A DNA stretch of 64,000 nucleotides from Phreatobacter aquaticus (GCF_005160265.1 NZ_CP039865.1:3992828-4056827), one strand, 5' to 3'. Positions 10,052 through 21,431 are shown, numbered from the stretch's first letter. The notes: generated by a model not told the origin, from the letters alone. Made by a program: numbers and translations.

Positions 10052-12031
10052 ATGGCGCGCTTTGAGATGCTTCAGCTGAAAACAATCGGGTCCAAGCTGA
10101 TGGTGACCACGACAGTCACCTTGCTCGCAGCAGCAGCGGCGGTCGGATATGCCGGTTACCGCCAGCAGGCATCGCTGTCCGACATGGCCATCGAGGCCGC
10201 ATTGCAGCAGCGTTATGATGCGATCGTCGCAGCGATGAACGAACAGGGTCAGCGGGCCTTGGGTGTCGCCGCCACCCTCGCCAATGACCCGCGTGTCGGC
10301 GCCGCCATCGCCGCCAATGATCGCCTGGGCTTCATCGAGCGTTTCAAGCCGCTCTCCCTCACCCTGCGGGACGATCTCAAGCTCGCGCTGATCAGCGTCC
10401 AGTTCACCAATGGCACCAATTTCGCGCGCGTCCACGCGCCCCAGGCCTTCGGCGACAATGTGATCGGCCGTCGCCTGATGGTTCGCGACGCCATCCAGAC
10501 CGGCCGCACGCAGCTGGGCATCGAGCCCGGTCGCGACAACGTGTCGATCTTCGCCAGCGTACCCACCATGCACGAGGGCAAGCTCGTCGGCATTACCGAC
10601 ATTGGCGCGGTCCTGGGCCCGGATTTCCTCGCCGACCTCAAGCGCCGGTTTTCGGTCGATGTCGCGATGCACCTGGTCGAAGGCGGCAAGCTGAATTCCC
10701 TCGCTTCGACCTTTGCCTCCAAGACGCTTCTTGAACTGCCGGCCCACCAGGCCGCGATGACGGCCCCCACCCACTGGGTCGAATCAACCCTCGGCGGTCG
10801 CCCAGTCGCCGTCCTCGCTGGCCCGCTGCGCAATTATTCCGGCAATCCGATCGGCACCGTCGAAGTGGCGGTCGACACATCGGTCTTCGTCGCGGCCCGC
10901 AACTACGCGCTCCTGGTGCTCGGTATCGCAACGGCGCTGGCGGTCCTGGCCGGCATCGGCGCGGCCCTGCTGCTCACCCGCCATCTCGGCCTGCCGATTC
11001 GCGCGCTCAATGAGACGATGACGGCGCTCGCCGGTGGCGATCATGGCCGTACGGTTCCCTCCACCCAGCGCAGCGACGAGATCGGCGCCATGGCGCGCGC
11101 CGTCGAGGTGTTCCGCACCAACGCCATCGAGCGCGAGCGCCTCGAAGCCGTGACCACCTCCGAAACCGGCGCGCGGCTGGCGCGCCAGGGCCGGATCGAC
11201 ACGCTGGTGCGCGACTTCTCGTCCTCGATTGGCTCGGTGCTCGACGGTGTCGGCGCCAATGCGCGGATGATGGAAGAGACCGCGCGCAACCTCACCGGTA
11301 TCGCCGCCTCCGCGGCCGGCCAGGCGGACGAGGCCTCGGGCGCGTCGCGTCAGGCATCGAACAACGTCCAGTCGGTGGCCGCCGCGTCGGAAGAGCTGTC
11401 CGCCTCGATCAACGAGATCGCCACCCAGGTCGCCCAGACCAATGACGTGGTGATCCGCGCAAGCCGCGAGGCCGAGGACGCCAATCACCGCGTCAAGGCG
11501 CTGGCGCTGGCGGCGAACCGCATCGGTGAGGTTCTGAACCTCATCCGCGACATTGCCGAACAGACCAACCTGCTGGCGCTCAACGCCACGATCGAGGCGG
11601 CACGCGCCGGTGAAGCCGGCCGCGGCTTCGCGGTCGTTGCCTCCGAGGTCAAGTCGCTGGCCGGCCAAACCGCCAAGGCCACCGAAGAGATCGCGGCCCA
11701 GATCAGCTCGGTCCAGAGCGAAACGACCACAGCGGTCCGGACGATCGAGGCGATCGCCGCGACCATGGAGGAAGTCTCGCGCTATGCCGGCGCGGTGGCG
11801 AGCGCCATCGAGCAGCAGCGCTCGGCCACCGGCGAGATTTCGCAGAACGTCCAGGCGGCCGCCACCGGCACCGCACGCGTCGTCGACAACATCACCAGCG
11901 TCACCGCCTCCTCCGCCGAGACCAATGCCTCGGCGAGCGATGTGCTGTCGGCGGCCCGCAGCCTGTCAGAACAGTCGGTCTCGCTCGGCAAGACGGTCGA
12001 GGGCTTCCTGGCCGAGGTTCGCGCGGCCTGA
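10052..12031 (+). CDS. Methyl-accepting chemotaxis protein
   Basis: Transmembrane chemoreceptor. 659 aa: TM1 near residues 15-35, a periplasmic sensor domain to about 280 that looks Cache-like (FARVHAPQAFGDN), TM2 at about 288-310, HAMP, then a long coiled coil with the signalling tip IAEQTNLLALNATIEAARAG. No C-terminal CheR/CheB-binding pentapeptide is visible. It stands alone, without che or flagellar neighbours, so ligand and array are unknown. It converges with the abrB-type gene 7 bp away. Confidence 0.93.
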   Translation: MARFEMLQLKTIGSKLMVTTTVTLLAAAAAVGYAGYRQQASLSDMAIEAALQQRYDAIVAAMNEQGQRALGVAATLANDPRVGAAIAANDRLGFIERFKPLSLTLRDDLKLALISVQFTNGTNFARVHAPQAFGDNVIGRRLMVRDAIQTGRTQLGIEPGRDNVSIFASVPTMHEGKLVGITDIGAVLGPDFLADLKRRFSVDVAMHLVEGGKLNSLASTFASKTLLELPAHQAAMTAPTHWVESTLGGRPVAVLAGPLRNYSGNPIGTVEVAVDTSVFVAARNYALLVLGIATALAVLAGIGAALLLTRHLGLPIRALNETMTALAGGDHGRTVPSTQRSDEIGAMARAVEVFRTNAIERERLEAVTTSETGARLARQGRIDTLVRDFSSSIGSVLDGVGANARMMEETARNLTGIAASAAGQADEASGASRQASNNVQSVAAASEELSASINEIATQVAQTNDVVIRASREAEDANHRVKALALAANRIGEVLNLIRDIAEQTNLLALNATIEAARAGEAGRGFAVVASEVKSLAGQTAKATEEIAAQISSVQSETTTAVRTIEAIAATMEEVSRYAGAVASAIEQQRSATGEISQNVQAAATGTARVVDNITSVTASSAETNASASDVLSAARSLSEQSVSLGKTVEGFLAEVRAA

Positions 12032-12038
12032 GCCAGTC

Positions 12039-13142
12039 TCAATCGGCCGGCGGGGGCGACCCCGCCGGTTGGCCGATGATCTTGAACAGCAGCGGCGCCG
12101 AGATCATCACCAGGAACACCCGGACGACATGATGGGCCGCGACGAAGGCCACCTCCGCGTGCAGCGACACGGCGATCAGGCTCATTTCGGCAAGACCGCC
12201 CGGCGAATAGGCCAGAACCAGCGATTCCATATCGTAGCTGGAAAACCGCGACACCACATAGGCAAAGCCCGTCATCCAGCAGAGCAGGATGATCGTCGAC
12301 CCGACCGATAGCGCCAGGATTCGCATGACAGTGGCGCTGGCGGTCCCGGCAAAGCGGCAGCCGATGACCACGCCAAGCACGAGCTGCGCGACATTGATCA
12401 CCTCGAAGGGCGGCTTGAAATCGCTCAGGCCCGAGAGATGGACCAGCGCGCTTGCCAGCATGGGGCCGAGCAGCACGCTTGCCGGAAGTCTCAGGAGGCG
12501 GCCCACATAGACGCCGACGACGGCGCAGCCGATCAGCCAGCCCCAGGTCGACAGCGGCGCATTCGTGATGGAGACGGAGCCTGCCGCGCGGTTGATCGCG
12601 ACACCCTCGATCCACTGGATCGCGAAGGGCAAGGTCATGACCACCATCAGGATGCGCGAGGAATGGACCAGCGCGATCACGCGTGCATCGCCTCCCCGCT
12701 CCTCGCCATAGGTCACCATCTCGACCAGGCCGCCGGGCATGCCGGAGAAGAACGAGGTGGTCCAGTCGTAGCCGCCGACCAGGCGGAAATAGGCGACGAC
12801 GGTCACGCCGCAGGCGATCATGAAGACCACGAGACCGATCAGCGTCGGCACCCAGCCGCCGATATTGGCAAGGATCGAGGGGCTGAACCCGGAGCCGAGC
12901 ATGACGCCGATGATCGCCGACATGGGCGGCCGGATGATCGGCGGCGCACCGACCGGCGCGCGCAGGAGCGCAGCCAGCGTGCAGATGGTCATGGCACCGA
13001 GCATCCAGGGCAGCGGCAGCCGCGCGAAGGCGAACAGCGTGCCGCCGGCAAGACCAAGCGCCAGGGCCAGACCGAAGCGGCGATAGGGAAAGCGCGATGG
13101 CCCGAACGGACCGGAGCGGAGCTTGTCGATCAGAGATCCCAC
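12039..13142 (-). CDS. AbrB family membrane protein (putative transporter)
   Basis: Integral membrane protein, 367 aa, with about ten hydrophobic segments and the duplicated family core: FFSGMPGGLVEMVTYGEE in the first half and YSPGGLAEMSLIAVSLH in the second. The family is sometimes annotated as ammonia monooxygenase or AbrB duplication; its substrate is unknown and it is not the AbrB transcription factor. GTG start at 13142 with GAGGAG about 10 nt upstream. No operon partner. Confidence 0.85.
   Translation of the reverse strand: MGSLIDKLRSGPFGPSRFPYRRFGLALALGLAGGTLFAFARLPLPWMLGAMTICTLAALLRAPVGAPPIIRPPMSAIIGVMLGSGFSPSILANIGGWVPTLIGLVVFMIACGVTVVAYFRLVGGYDWTTSFFSGMPGGLVEMVTYGEERGGDARVIALVHSSRILMVVMTLPFAIQWIEGVAINRAAGSVSITNAPLSTWGWLIGCAVVGVYVGRLLRLPASVLLGPMLASALVHLSGLSDFKPPFEVINVAQLVLGVVIGCRFAGTASATVMRILALSVGSTIILLCWMTGFAYVVSRFSSYDMESLVLAYSPGGLAEMSLIAVSLHAEVAFVAAHHVVRVFLVMISAPLLFKIIGQPAGSPPPAD
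12042..12077. other. Strong GCGA-capped hairpin between convergent genes
   Basis: ATCGGCC plus GGCGGGG pair with CCCCGCC and GGCCGAT around a GCGA (GNRA-type) loop, leaving a 4-nt bulge on one side. It overlaps the last codons of the AbrB-family gene. There is no T tract, so intrinsic termination is uncertain, but the position between convergent stops fits a bidirectional transcript end. Confidence 0.55.
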
Positions 13143-13277
13143 GCCCGACGGCTCCTCGCATTCCAGCGGGCAGCGGGGTCGCCTGCCCTGTCGGCGGCGC
13201 TATAGCACTGTTTGGCGCTGACGGAAGTCAGGGATTGACGCTAGGCAGAGCAGCATCGCGCGGCTGGCCTGAAGGGG

Positions 13278-13353
13278 TGGTGGGCGGTGACGGGCTCGAA
13301 CCGCCGACATCCTGCGTGTAAAGCAGGCGCTCTACCAACTGAGCTAACCGCCC
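13278..13353 (-). tRNA. tRNA-Val (anticodon TAC)
   Basis: 76-nt cloverleaf on the minus strand: acceptor GGGCGGT/ACCGCCC, D loop AGTTGGTA, anticodon loop TTTACAC with TAC, T loop TTCGAGC, discriminator A and an encoded CCA (13278-13280). Confidence 0.97.
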
Positions 13354-13379
13354 GATCGCATGAGCCGATCAGGACCGGC

Positions 13380-13408
13380 CATCTAGACCGGGTGGGCCGC
13401 CGACGCAA
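13380..13408 (-). promoter_or_regulatory. Candidate promoter of tRNA-Val
   Basis: Minus strand TTGCGT (13403-13408), 17-bp spacer, TAGATG (13380-13385). The start would be about 20 nt before the tRNA 5' end. The hexamers are less perfect than at tRNA-Asp but the spacing and position fit. Confidence 0.55.
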
Positions 13409-13430
13409 GCCGGTGGCTCAACAAGCGAAC

Positions 13431-13453
13431 GCCGCCGGGCCTGGCCCGACGGC
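13431..13453 (-). terminator. Possible terminator hairpin after hupB
   Basis: A 10-bp GC-rich stem with one mismatch (GCCGCCGGGC against GCCCGACGGC) lies 28 bp beyond the hupB stop. The minus strand downstream is only moderately T-rich (TTCGCTTGTT), so strength is uncertain. Confidence 0.4.
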
Positions 13454-13481
13454 GTGCGCGAAACAGGATTGCCACTCCGGA

Positions 13482-13757
13482 TCAGGAGTTGACGGCATCC
13501 TTGAGGCCCTTGCCGGCCGAGAACTTCGGCGCCTTCGAGGCGGCGATCTTCACGGGCTTGCCGGTGCGCGGATCACGGCCCTCGCGAGCGGCGCGGTTGG
13601 ACACCGAAAATGCTCCGAAGCCGACGAGCTTCACATCGCCGCCCGACTTGAGGGTGGCTTCGATGATGCCGAACGTGGCATCGACGGCAGCACCCGCCTG
13701 CGCCTTGGTGAGGCTCGCCTGCTCGGCGACCGCGGCGATCAGTTCGTTTTTGGTCAC
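13482..13757 (-). CDS. hupB: DNA-binding protein HU
   Basis: Nucleoid-associated histone-like protein, 91 aa, that binds and bends DNA as a dimer. The opening MTKNELIAAVAEQA, the VGFGAFSVSNRAAREGRDPRTGK arm region and the PKFSAGKGLKDAVN end are all standard. Start is a GTG at 13757 with AAGGAG upstream. It lies downstream of lon but is separated from it by a terminator, so it probably has its own promoter. Confidence 0.97.
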   Translation of the reverse strand: MTKNELIAAVAEQASLTKAQAGAAVDATFGIIEATLKSGGDVKLVGFGAFSVSNRAAREGRDPRTGKPVKIAASKAPKFSAGKGLKDAVNS

Positions 13758-13901
13758 GGGCTTTTCTCCTTCGCGTTTGCATTCCGCCGGATTCGCTCAC
13801 CGACGAAACGGAGGGCATGTGGTGCCGCGAGGCGGATCAGATTGCAAGCCGAAATGGCGGATTTGCGCGATTTCTCGCTGGAAAACCTCATGCAGAAACA
13901 C

Positions 13902-13929
13902 AAAACCCCGGGCATTTCGCCCGGGGTTT
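13902..13929 (-). terminator. Rho-independent terminator of lon
   Basis: Perfect 11-bp stem AAACCCCGGGC/GCCCGGGGTTT with a 5-nt loop (13914-13918), followed on the minus strand by a fourth T. Located 33 bp after the lon stop. Confidence 0.9.
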
Positions 13930-13961
13930 GAAATCATTCCAAACTGGAGCCAGGACTTGGC

Positions 13962-16388
13962 TCAGTGGGCGATGGCCGCGGCCGCATCCTCGTCGCCGAC
14001 CTTGCGGCCCTGAACGGGTTCTGCGTCCTCGTCCCACTCGATCGGTTCGGGCTGACGGATCAGCGCGTGCTTGATCACCTCGTCCATGTGCGAAACCGGG
14101 ATGATCTCCAGCCCGTTCTTCACATTGTCCGGGATCTCGGCGAGGTCCTTGGCGTTCTCCTCGGGGATGAGGACCGTCTTCAGACCACCGCGCAACGCGG
14201 CAAGCAGCTTCTCCTTCAGGCCGCCGATCGGCAGCGCCCTGCCCCGCAATGTCACCTCGCCGGTCATGGCGATGTCCTTGCGGATCGGGATGCCGGTCAG
14301 CACCGAGATGATGGCGGTTGCCATCGCGATGCCGGCCGAGGGACCGTCCTTCGGGGTCGCACCCTCGGGAACGTGGACATGGATGTCCCGCTTGTCGAAC
14401 AGCGTGGGCTTGATGCCGAAAGCGAGCGAGCGCGACCGCACATAGGATGCGGCGGCACTGATCGATTCCTTCATCACGTCCTTCAGGTTGCCCGTCACCG
14501 TCATGCGGCCCTTGCCGGGCATCATCACGGCTTCGATCGTCAAAAGCTCACCGCCGACTTCGGTCCAGGCAAGGCCGGTGACGGCGCCCACCTGATCCTC
14601 GGTCTCCGCCATGCCATAGCGATAGCGCGGCACGCCGAGATATTCCTCGACCACCTTCGGCGTCACCTTGATCGTCTTCTTCTTGGTCAAGGTGAGGTCC
14701 TTCACGCCCTTGCGGACGAGATTGGACATCTCACGCTCCAGGTTTCGCACGCCCGCCTCACGGGTATAGCGCTGGACCACGAACATGAGGGCCTCGTCGG
14801 TGATCGACCATTCCTTCTCCGACAGGCCATGCTTCTTGATGGCATTCGGGATCAGGTGCTTCTTGGCGATCTCGCGCTTCTCGTCCTCGGTGTAACCCGC
14901 GATGCGGATCGTCTCCATGCGGTCGAGCAGCGCCGGCGGGATGTTGAGCGTATTGGCGGTCGTCACGAACATGACGCTCGACAGGTCGAAATCGACCTCG
15001 AGGTAATGGTCGTTGAACGTCGCGTTCTGCTCAGGATCCAGCACCTCCAGAAGCGCCGCGGAGGGATCGCCGCGGAAATCCTGGCCCATCTTGTCGATCT
15101 CATCGAGCAGGAACAGCGGGTTCGCCGTCTTCGCCTTCTTCATCGACTGGATGATCTTGCCCGGCATGGAACCGATATAGGTCCGCCGATGGCCACGGAT
15201 CTCGGCCTCGTCACGCACGCCACCGAGCGAGATGCGGACGAATTCGCGCCCCGTTGCCTTGGCGATCGACTTGCCGAGCGAGGTCTTGCCGACGCCGGGA
15301 GGCCCGACGAGGCAGAGGATCGGCCCGGTCAGCTTGTTCGCACGCTGCTGCACGGCCAGGTACTCGACGATGCGGTCCTTGACCTTGTCGAGGCCGAAAT
15401 GGTCGTGATCGAGCAGGGACTGCGCGCCGGCGAGGTCCTTCTTGATCTTCGACTTCTTGCCCCAGGGCAGCGACAGCATCCAGTCGAGATAGTTGCGCAC
15501 GACGGTGGCTTCCGCCGACATCGGCGACATCTGCCGGAGCTTCTTCAGCTCGTGATTGGCCTTGTCGCGCGCTTCCTTGGAGAGCTTGGTGCGCTTGATC
15601 TTGTCTTCGAGCTCGACCAGTTCGTCCCGGCCATCTTCATCGCCGAGCTCCTTCTGGATCGCCTTCATCTGCTCGTTGAGATAATACTCGCGCTGGGTCT
15701 TCTCCATCTGCCGCTTCACGCGGGTGCGGATCTTCTTCTCGACCTGCAGGACCGAGATCTCGCTCTCCATCAGGCCGAGCACCTTCTCCAGGCGCTTCGA
15801 CACGTCGATGGTTTCGAGCACGGTCTGCTTGTCGGCGATCTTCACCGCCAGATGCGAGGCAACCGTATCGGCGAGCTTCGAGGCATCCTCGATCTGGCCG
15901 ACCACGGAAACGATCTCGGGCGAGACCTTCTTGTTCAGTTTCACATAGCCTTCGAACTCGGTGATCACCGAGCGGGCCAGCGCCTGGACCTGCACCTTGT
16001 CGTCGATCTCGTCGCCAATGACGGCGGCGTCGGCCTCATAGAACTCCTCGCGATCGGAATAGGCCGACACACGGGCACGGGACACGCCCTCGACCAGCAC
16101 CTTCACGGTGCCATCGGGCAGCTTCAGGAGCTGCAGGACAGTCGCCAGCGTCCCGATCTCATAGATCGAGTCCGGCGCTGGATCATCGTCCTGCGCCTTC
16201 ATCTGGGTTGCCAGCAGGATATGGGTCTCCGCGCGCATCACCTCTTCGAGGGCGCGAATCGACTTCTCGCGGCCGACGAACAGCGGCACGATCATGTGCG
16301 GGAACACAACGATGTCGCGCAGCGGAAGAACCGGGAAGCTCTTCGATTCGCCGGGGGTGAGGGGCGGCCGCTTCTTGGTCTCGCTCAT
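13962..16388 (-). CDS. lon: ATP-dependent protease Lon
   Basis: Cytoplasmic AAA+ serine protease that degrades misfolded and regulatory proteins. 808 aa: N-terminal substrate domain from [21 protein letters not shown], coiled coil, AAA+ module with Walker [10 protein letters not shown] and Walker [11 protein letters not shown], and a C-terminal protease domain with the catalytic Ser in [11 protein letters not shown] and Lys in [10 protein letters not shown] chose ATG 16388 (GGACGAGAG upstream); the longer form would add about 138 implausible residues. A candidate promoter lies at 16618-16649. Confidence 0.98.
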   Translation of the reverse strand: MSETKKRPPLTPGESKSFPVLPLRDIVVFPHMIVPLFVGREKSIRALEEVMRAETHILLATQMKAQDDDPAPDSIYEIGTLATVLQLLKLPDGTVKVLVEGVSRARVSAYSDREEFYEADAAVIGDEIDDKVQVQALARSVITEFEGYVKLNKKVSPEIVSVVGQIEDASKLADTVASHLAVKIADKQTVLETIDVSKRLEKVLGLMESEISVLQVEKKIRTRVKRQMEKTQREYYLNEQMKAIQKELGDEDGRDELVELEDKIKRTKLSKEARDKANHELKKLRQMSPMSAEATVVRNYLDWMLSLPWGKKSKIKKDLAGAQSLLDHDHFGLDKVKDRIVEYLAVQQRANKLTGPILCLVGPPGVGKTSLGKSIAKATGREFVRISLGGVRDEAEIRGHRRTYIGSMPGKIIQSMKKAKTANPLFLLDEIDKMGQDFRGDPSAALLEVLDPEQNATFNDHYLEVDFDLSSVMFVTTANTLNIPPALLDRMETIRIAGYTEDEKREIAKKHLIPNAIKKHGLSEKEWSITDEALMFVVQRYTREAGVRNLEREMSNLVRKGVKDLTLTKKKTIKVTPKVVEEYLGVPRYRYGMAETEDQVGAVTGLAWTEVGGELLTIEAVMMPGKGRMTVTGNLKDVMKESISAAASYVRSRSLAFGIKPTLFDKRDIHVHVPEGATPKDGPSAGIAMATAIISVLTGIPIRKDIAMTGEVTLRGRALPIGGLKEKLLAALRGGLKTVLIPEENAKDLAEIPDNVKNGLEIIPVSHMDEVIKHALIRQPEPIEWDEDAEPVQGRKVGDEDAAAAIAH

Positions 16389-16987
16389 GGTTCTCTCGTC
16401 CTTATGCTTCGACACGCCGTCTAAACGGCCCGTGTGGGCCCGTCCGACGACGGCGCTCGGATGATCCGGAACGGATGACGCTGCATCACGCTGATGACGC
16501 GCGGGGACGGCGGCGGAAATGAGGCCCCGCTGGAGCTCGGCGTGAAAGCTCCAAAGGCGCTCTTGGCGCTTGGCCGACCCCGGGCACGAAAACCGGCCCG
16601 GTGGTCTGTCGGTGACCATTAGGTGGCGGTGCACCAACAAGGTGTCAAGGAGGCGGGAACGCGCCTGTGAACGACGCCCGTTACTTGGTGCAAAAGCCAC
16701 ACAATGCCGAGGGTTGACTGACCCTCGTGGCGGACCTGCGCGGCTCGGAAAATGGCAACATGGGCGAAACATTGGGCTGCGGATCGCCATATGCCCTGGC
16801 ACGGCACGTCGCAGGGCTGAAACATTGCCTTCCTATCACTTGGCATGCCTCGACGACGAGGCCCGCAGCAGCCGACCGGCACGGCAGGGAAAACGAACGT
16901 TCCCCGCCGCCCTCTGGCCGGCGCCATCGGGCCGAATCGGGCGCGGTTCACCGCATTCGCAATCCATGCCCTATCGGGAGCTTCGAC
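16389..16987. other. 599-bp intergenic region between divergent lon and a secreted protein gene
   Basis: No gene is supported; the ORFs here have no recognisable features. It contains the candidate lon promoter. The rest shows no repeat or RNA structure that I can defend. An unannotated small RNA cannot be excluded. Confidence 0.5.
16618..16649 (-). promoter_or_regulatory. Candidate lon promoter, possibly heat-shock type
   Basis: Minus strand CTTGACA (16643-16649), then 17 bp and CACCTAAT (16618-16625). The CTTGAC box and C/T-rich -10 resemble alphaproteobacterial RpoH promoters, which would suit lon, but the -10 match is weak and a sigma-70 reading is also possible. It lies 230 bp before the lon start. 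Confidence 0.4.
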
Positions 16988-17347
16988 ATGATCCGCCGCG
17001 CCTTCCTCGCCGCCGTAGCCCTGGCCTCCATCGCCGCCTCCACCGAGGCCTTTGCCCAGGCCCAGCAGAACTTCTCGCTGATCAACCGCACCGGCTACCA
17101 GATCAATGAAGTCTATGTGAGCGCTTCGGCGTCGAACTCCTGGGGCCGGGACATCCTCGGCGACGGCGTGATGCCGTCGGGCACCCGCCGCAACATCACC
17201 TTCCCGCAGCGCACCCGCGCCTGCATGTTCGACCTGCGCGTCATCTACGCCGACGGCGAACGTGGCGAGGTTCGCGAGATCAATCTCTGCGAAGTGTCGA
17301 ACGTCACGCTGACCTGGAACGGTCGCACCCGCTTCAGCGTCAACTGA
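16988..17347 (+). CDS. Secreted hypothetical protein
   Basis: 119 aa with a clear signal peptide (IRRAFLAAVALASIAASTEAFAQA). The mature part has FSLINRTGYQINEVYVSAS, then WGRDILGDG, and two cysteines (RACMFDLR and INLCEVSN) that may form a disulfide. The pattern resembles small periplasmic proteins of Rhizobiales without assigned function. GGAG lies 8 nt before the ATG, and a strong terminator follows, so it is a monocistronic gene. Confidence 0.8.
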   Translation: MIRRAFLAAVALASIAASTEAFAQAQQNFSLINRTGYQINEVYVSASASNSWGRDILGDGVMPSGTRRNITFPQRTRACMFDLRVIYADGERGEVREINLCEVSNVTLTWNGRTRFSVN

Positions 17348-17388
17348 TCTGCCAGTGCCTGCCTATTCCTGAGACCTCCACCTTTTCA

Positions 17389-17417
17389 AGGCGGGCTTCG
17401 GCCCGCCTCTTTTTTTG
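17389..17417 (+). terminator. Rho-independent terminator of the secreted protein gene
   Basis: 8-bp stem AGGCGGGC/GCCCGCCT with a TTCG loop, followed by a C and seven T. A textbook intrinsic terminator 42 bp past the stop. Confidence 0.93.
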
Positions 17418-17437
17418 CTCAGGATCGCCCGCAAACG

Positions 17438-17466
17438 AAAAAGGCGGGCTCGAGGCCCGCCTTTTT
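17438..17466 (-). terminator. Rho-independent terminator of clpX
   Basis: 12-bp stem AAAAAGGCGGGC/GCCCGCCTTTTT with a 5-nt loop, 28 bp after the clpX stop. The A/T flanks make it work in either direction. Its core GGCGGGC is the same as in the neighbouring terminator. Confidence 0.92.
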
Positions 17467-17493
17467 GCAGATTGAGGTGACAGAGACTGGAAA

Positions 17494-18753
<1,260 letters not shown>

Positions 18754-19047
18754 AGGTCGTTCTCCAATCGAACCGGCCTCGGCGAGGATCGGTTCGTCCG
18801 TTGCGAGGCGATCCGCAAGGGACCCCCTCAGAACCTCTTGAGGATGGGCCAACCCACCTTTTCGGCTCCTAGAGCCAAGCATGGTGAACCGAACCGGATC
18901 AAGAAATGATTAACGCTATTTCGGTACCCGCGGCGTCCCAAAACAGGGCGTCGCACTCAATCGTGACCATTCTATGCAAGCGGCGGACCGCTGGATGTGT
19001 CGGAAATGCGACATCTCCGATCAAACAACGCGGTCCGCGCCTTGCGG

Positions 19048-19683
19048 TCAGGACTTGGCCGGCTCCGGCTCGTCGGGGCGGACTTCGATCACCTGGTCGA
19101 TCAGGCCAAATTCCTTTGCCTTCTGCGCCGACATGAAATTGTCGCGCTCGAGGGCGTCCTCGATCTCCTTGAGCGGGCGTCCCGTGTGCTTCACGTAGAT
19201 GCCGTTCAGCCGCGACTTCAGTTCCTTCACCTCTTCAGCGTGGATCAGGATGTCGGTCACCTGGCCACGATAGCCGCCCGAGGGCTGGTGGACCATGATG
19301 CGCGAATTCGGCAGGGCGAAGCGCTGGCCGGCGGCGCCGGCGGTCAGCAGAAGCGAACCCATCGAGGCAGCCTGGCCCATGCAGAGCGTGGTGACCGGCG
19401 GCTTGATGAACTGCATCGTGTCGTAGATCGACATGCCCGCCGTGACGACACCGCCCGGCGAGTTGATATACATGTTGATCTCCTTCTTCGGGTTCTCGGC
19501 CTCGAGGAACAGCAGCTGGGCGACGATCAGTGTCGCCATGCCGTCCTCGACCGGACCCGACAGGAAGATGATCCGCTCCTTGAGGAGCCGGGAATAGATA
19601 TCGTAGGAGCGCTCGCCCCGGTTGGTCTGCTCGACCACCATCGGGACCAGGTAGCTCATATAGGTGTCGACCGGATCTCTCAT
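19048..19683 (-). CDS. clpP: ATP-dependent Clp protease proteolytic subunit
   Basis: Serine peptidase forming the ClpP barrel. 211 aa. The catalytic Ser is in [11 protein letters not shown] and the His in [25 protein letters not shown] is conserved. I chose the ATG at 19683 (MRDPVDTYM, with GAGGACGAG upstream), which matches the family; an upstream in-frame ATG at 19737 would add 18 residues. Lies between tig and clpX as in most alphaproteobacteria. Confidence 0.98.
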   Translation of the reverse strand: MRDPVDTYMSYLVPMVVEQTNRGERSYDIYSRLLKERIIFLSGPVEDGMATLIVAQLLFLEAENPKKEINMYINSPGGVVTAGMSIYDTMQFIKPPVTTLCMGQAASMGSLLLTAGAAGQRFALPNSRIMVHQPSGGYRGQVTDILIHAEEVKELKSRLNGIYVKHTGRPLKEIEDALERDNFMSAQKAKEFGLIDQVIEVRPDEPEPAKS

Positions 19684-19784
19684 CGTCTCGTCCTCATGAC
19701 CGTCATCGGCATGTGAGCCGAATCTGCTTGACGCCATCCTAACGGGATTGCGGATTTCTGGGGAACCTGGCCTGCCAAAATGCG

Positions 19785-19807
19785 AAGGGCCGCTCGCGGC
19801 GGCCCTT
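19785..19807 (-). terminator. Probable terminator after tig
   Basis: 9-bp stem AAGGGCCGC/GCGGCCCTT with a 5-nt loop, 35 bp after the tig stop. On the minus strand TTTT follows after a few bases (CGCATTTT), so it is a somewhat imperfect intrinsic terminator. Confidence 0.6.
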
Positions 19808-19841
19808 CCTTACCAGGAAATGTCCGGTCGCTAGAGGCCGC

Positions 19842-21197
19842 TCAGGCGGCTTCCTCGGCCTCGTTGTCCTTGAAGAGTTCGTCCTTGGAGACGACCTTCT
19901 CGGTCACATCGGCGAGTTCCAGGATGTAGTCCACGACCTTCTCCTCGAAGATCGGAGCACGAAGCGAAGCCAGCGCCTCCGGGGTCTTGCGGTAATAATC
20001 CCAGACCTGCTGCTCCTGGCCGGGGAACTGCCGCGCCCGCTCGACGACCGCGCGCGTCACTTCCTCGTCGTTGACCTTGATTTGGGCCTTGTCACCGATC
20101 TCCGCAAGGACCAGCCCAAGCCGCACGCGGCGCTCGGCGATCTTGCGATATTCGTCACGGGCCTTTTCCTCAGTCGTATCCTCGTCGGCAAAGGTCTTGC
20201 CGCGCGATTCGAGGTCCTGAGACACCTGGCGCCACACACCCTCGAACTCCTGCTCGACCAGGGTCGGCGGCAGTTCGAACGCGTGCTTCTCGTCAAGGGC
20301 GTCGAGCAGGATGCGCTTCACCTTGCGGCGGGCAGCTTCCGAATATTCGCTCTTCAGGCGGTCGGAGACGGCGGCCTTGAGCTTCTCGAGGTCCTCGAAG
20401 CCGACCATCTTGGCGAACTCGTCGTCGATCGCCCGCTCGCCCGGCTTTTCCATCGACTTCACGTTGACCGCGAACTCGGCGTCCTTGCCGGCGAGATTCG
20501 GCGCGGCATAGTTCGACGGGAACTTGACCTTGAGGACCTTGTCCTCGCCGGTCTTGACGCCGACCAGCTGCTCCTCGAAGCCCGGAATGAACGAGTTCGA
20601 ACCGATCTCGACCTGGATGTCGTCGGCGGTGCCGCCTTCGAACTTCTCGCCGTCGATCGTGCCGACGAAGGACACGGTGACGCGGTCGCCCGTCTCGGCC
20701 TTGCCCTTGGTCTTGGGCTCGAAGGGACGGTTCTGCTTGGCCATCGTCTCCAGCATGGCGGCGACGTCGGCTTCCGCCGGCTCGACCACCGGCTTTTCAA
20801 CCTTGATGCCCTTGAAATCGGCGAGCTGGATGGTCGGCAAGACTTCGAAGGACACGGTGTAGTCGAGGTCGGCAGTGCCCTCGAACACGGCCTGGGCCTC
20901 GTTCTCGGCCTCCGGCAGCTTCACCGCCGGCTCCATCGCCAGCTTGAAATTGTTGTCGGTGACGATCTTCTGGTTGGTCTCGCCGACCAGCGCCTCGATC
21001 GTCTCGGCCAGCACGGCCTTGCCGTAGAGCTTCTTCAGGTGCGCGGTCGGCACCTTGCCCGGCCGGAAGCCGTTGATGTTGACCCGACCCTTGAGGTCGT
21101 CGAGGCGCTTTCCGGCGCGCTCAGCGAGATCGGTCACGGGAACCACGACGCGGAATTCGCGCTTCAGACCTTCGGACAGGGTGGCTGTCACCTGCAT
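19842..21197 (-). CDS. tig: Trigger factor
   Basis: Ribosome-bound peptidyl-prolyl isomerase and chaperone. 451 aa: N-terminal ribosome-binding domain with the GFRPGKVP signature near residue 45, FKBP-type PPIase domain (GDRVTVSFVGTIDGEKFEGG and FIPGFEEQLVG) in the middle, and a helical C-terminal substrate cradle ending in an acidic tail. Head of the tig-clpP-clpX-lon-hupB array. Its product meets nascent chains, while the downstream genes handle degradation. Confidence 0.98.
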   Translation of the reverse strand: MQVTATLSEGLKREFRVVVPVTDLAERAGKRLDDLKGRVNINGFRPGKVPTAHLKKLYGKAVLAETIEALVGETNQKIVTDNNFKLAMEPAVKLPEAENEAQAVFEGTADLDYTVSFEVLPTIQLADFKGIKVEKPVVEPAEADVAAMLETMAKQNRPFEPKTKGKAETGDRVTVSFVGTIDGEKFEGGTADDIQVEIGSNSFIPGFEEQLVGVKTGEDKVLKVKFPSNYAAPNLAGKDAEFAVNVKSMEKPGERAIDDEFAKMVGFEDLEKLKAAVSDRLKSEYSEAARRKVKRILLDALDEKHAFELPPTLVEQEFEGVWRQVSQDLESRGKTFADEDTTEEKARDEYRKIAERRVRLGLVLAEIGDKAQIKVNDEEVTRAVVERARQFPGQEQQVWDYYRKTPEALASLRAPIFEEKVVDYILELADVTEKVVSKDELFKDNEAEEAA

Positions 21198-21431
21198 GGC
21201 TCAGTTTCTTTCGCGTTCGTGGTCTGGTCAGTCCAACGGCTAAGGTGCGGGGGCTACCCTTTGAAAACTCTCGTCTTCTACCTATGCGCCTTTGGCATAC
21301 TCATCGATCTGGTGGGGTGCGTGGCGGGAGTTACCACCACGATCGCCCACGCGGGATGTCGCCGTTCCAATCCCCGGAAAACAGATCAAGGTCAGGCTAC
21401 GAAGGGCGCCATATGGACGTATCCGGCCAAA

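Noticed and set aside
13965-16424. 819-codon plus-strand open frame
   Set aside because: Exact antisense of lon; high GC third positions create long shadow frames. No SD or family similarity.
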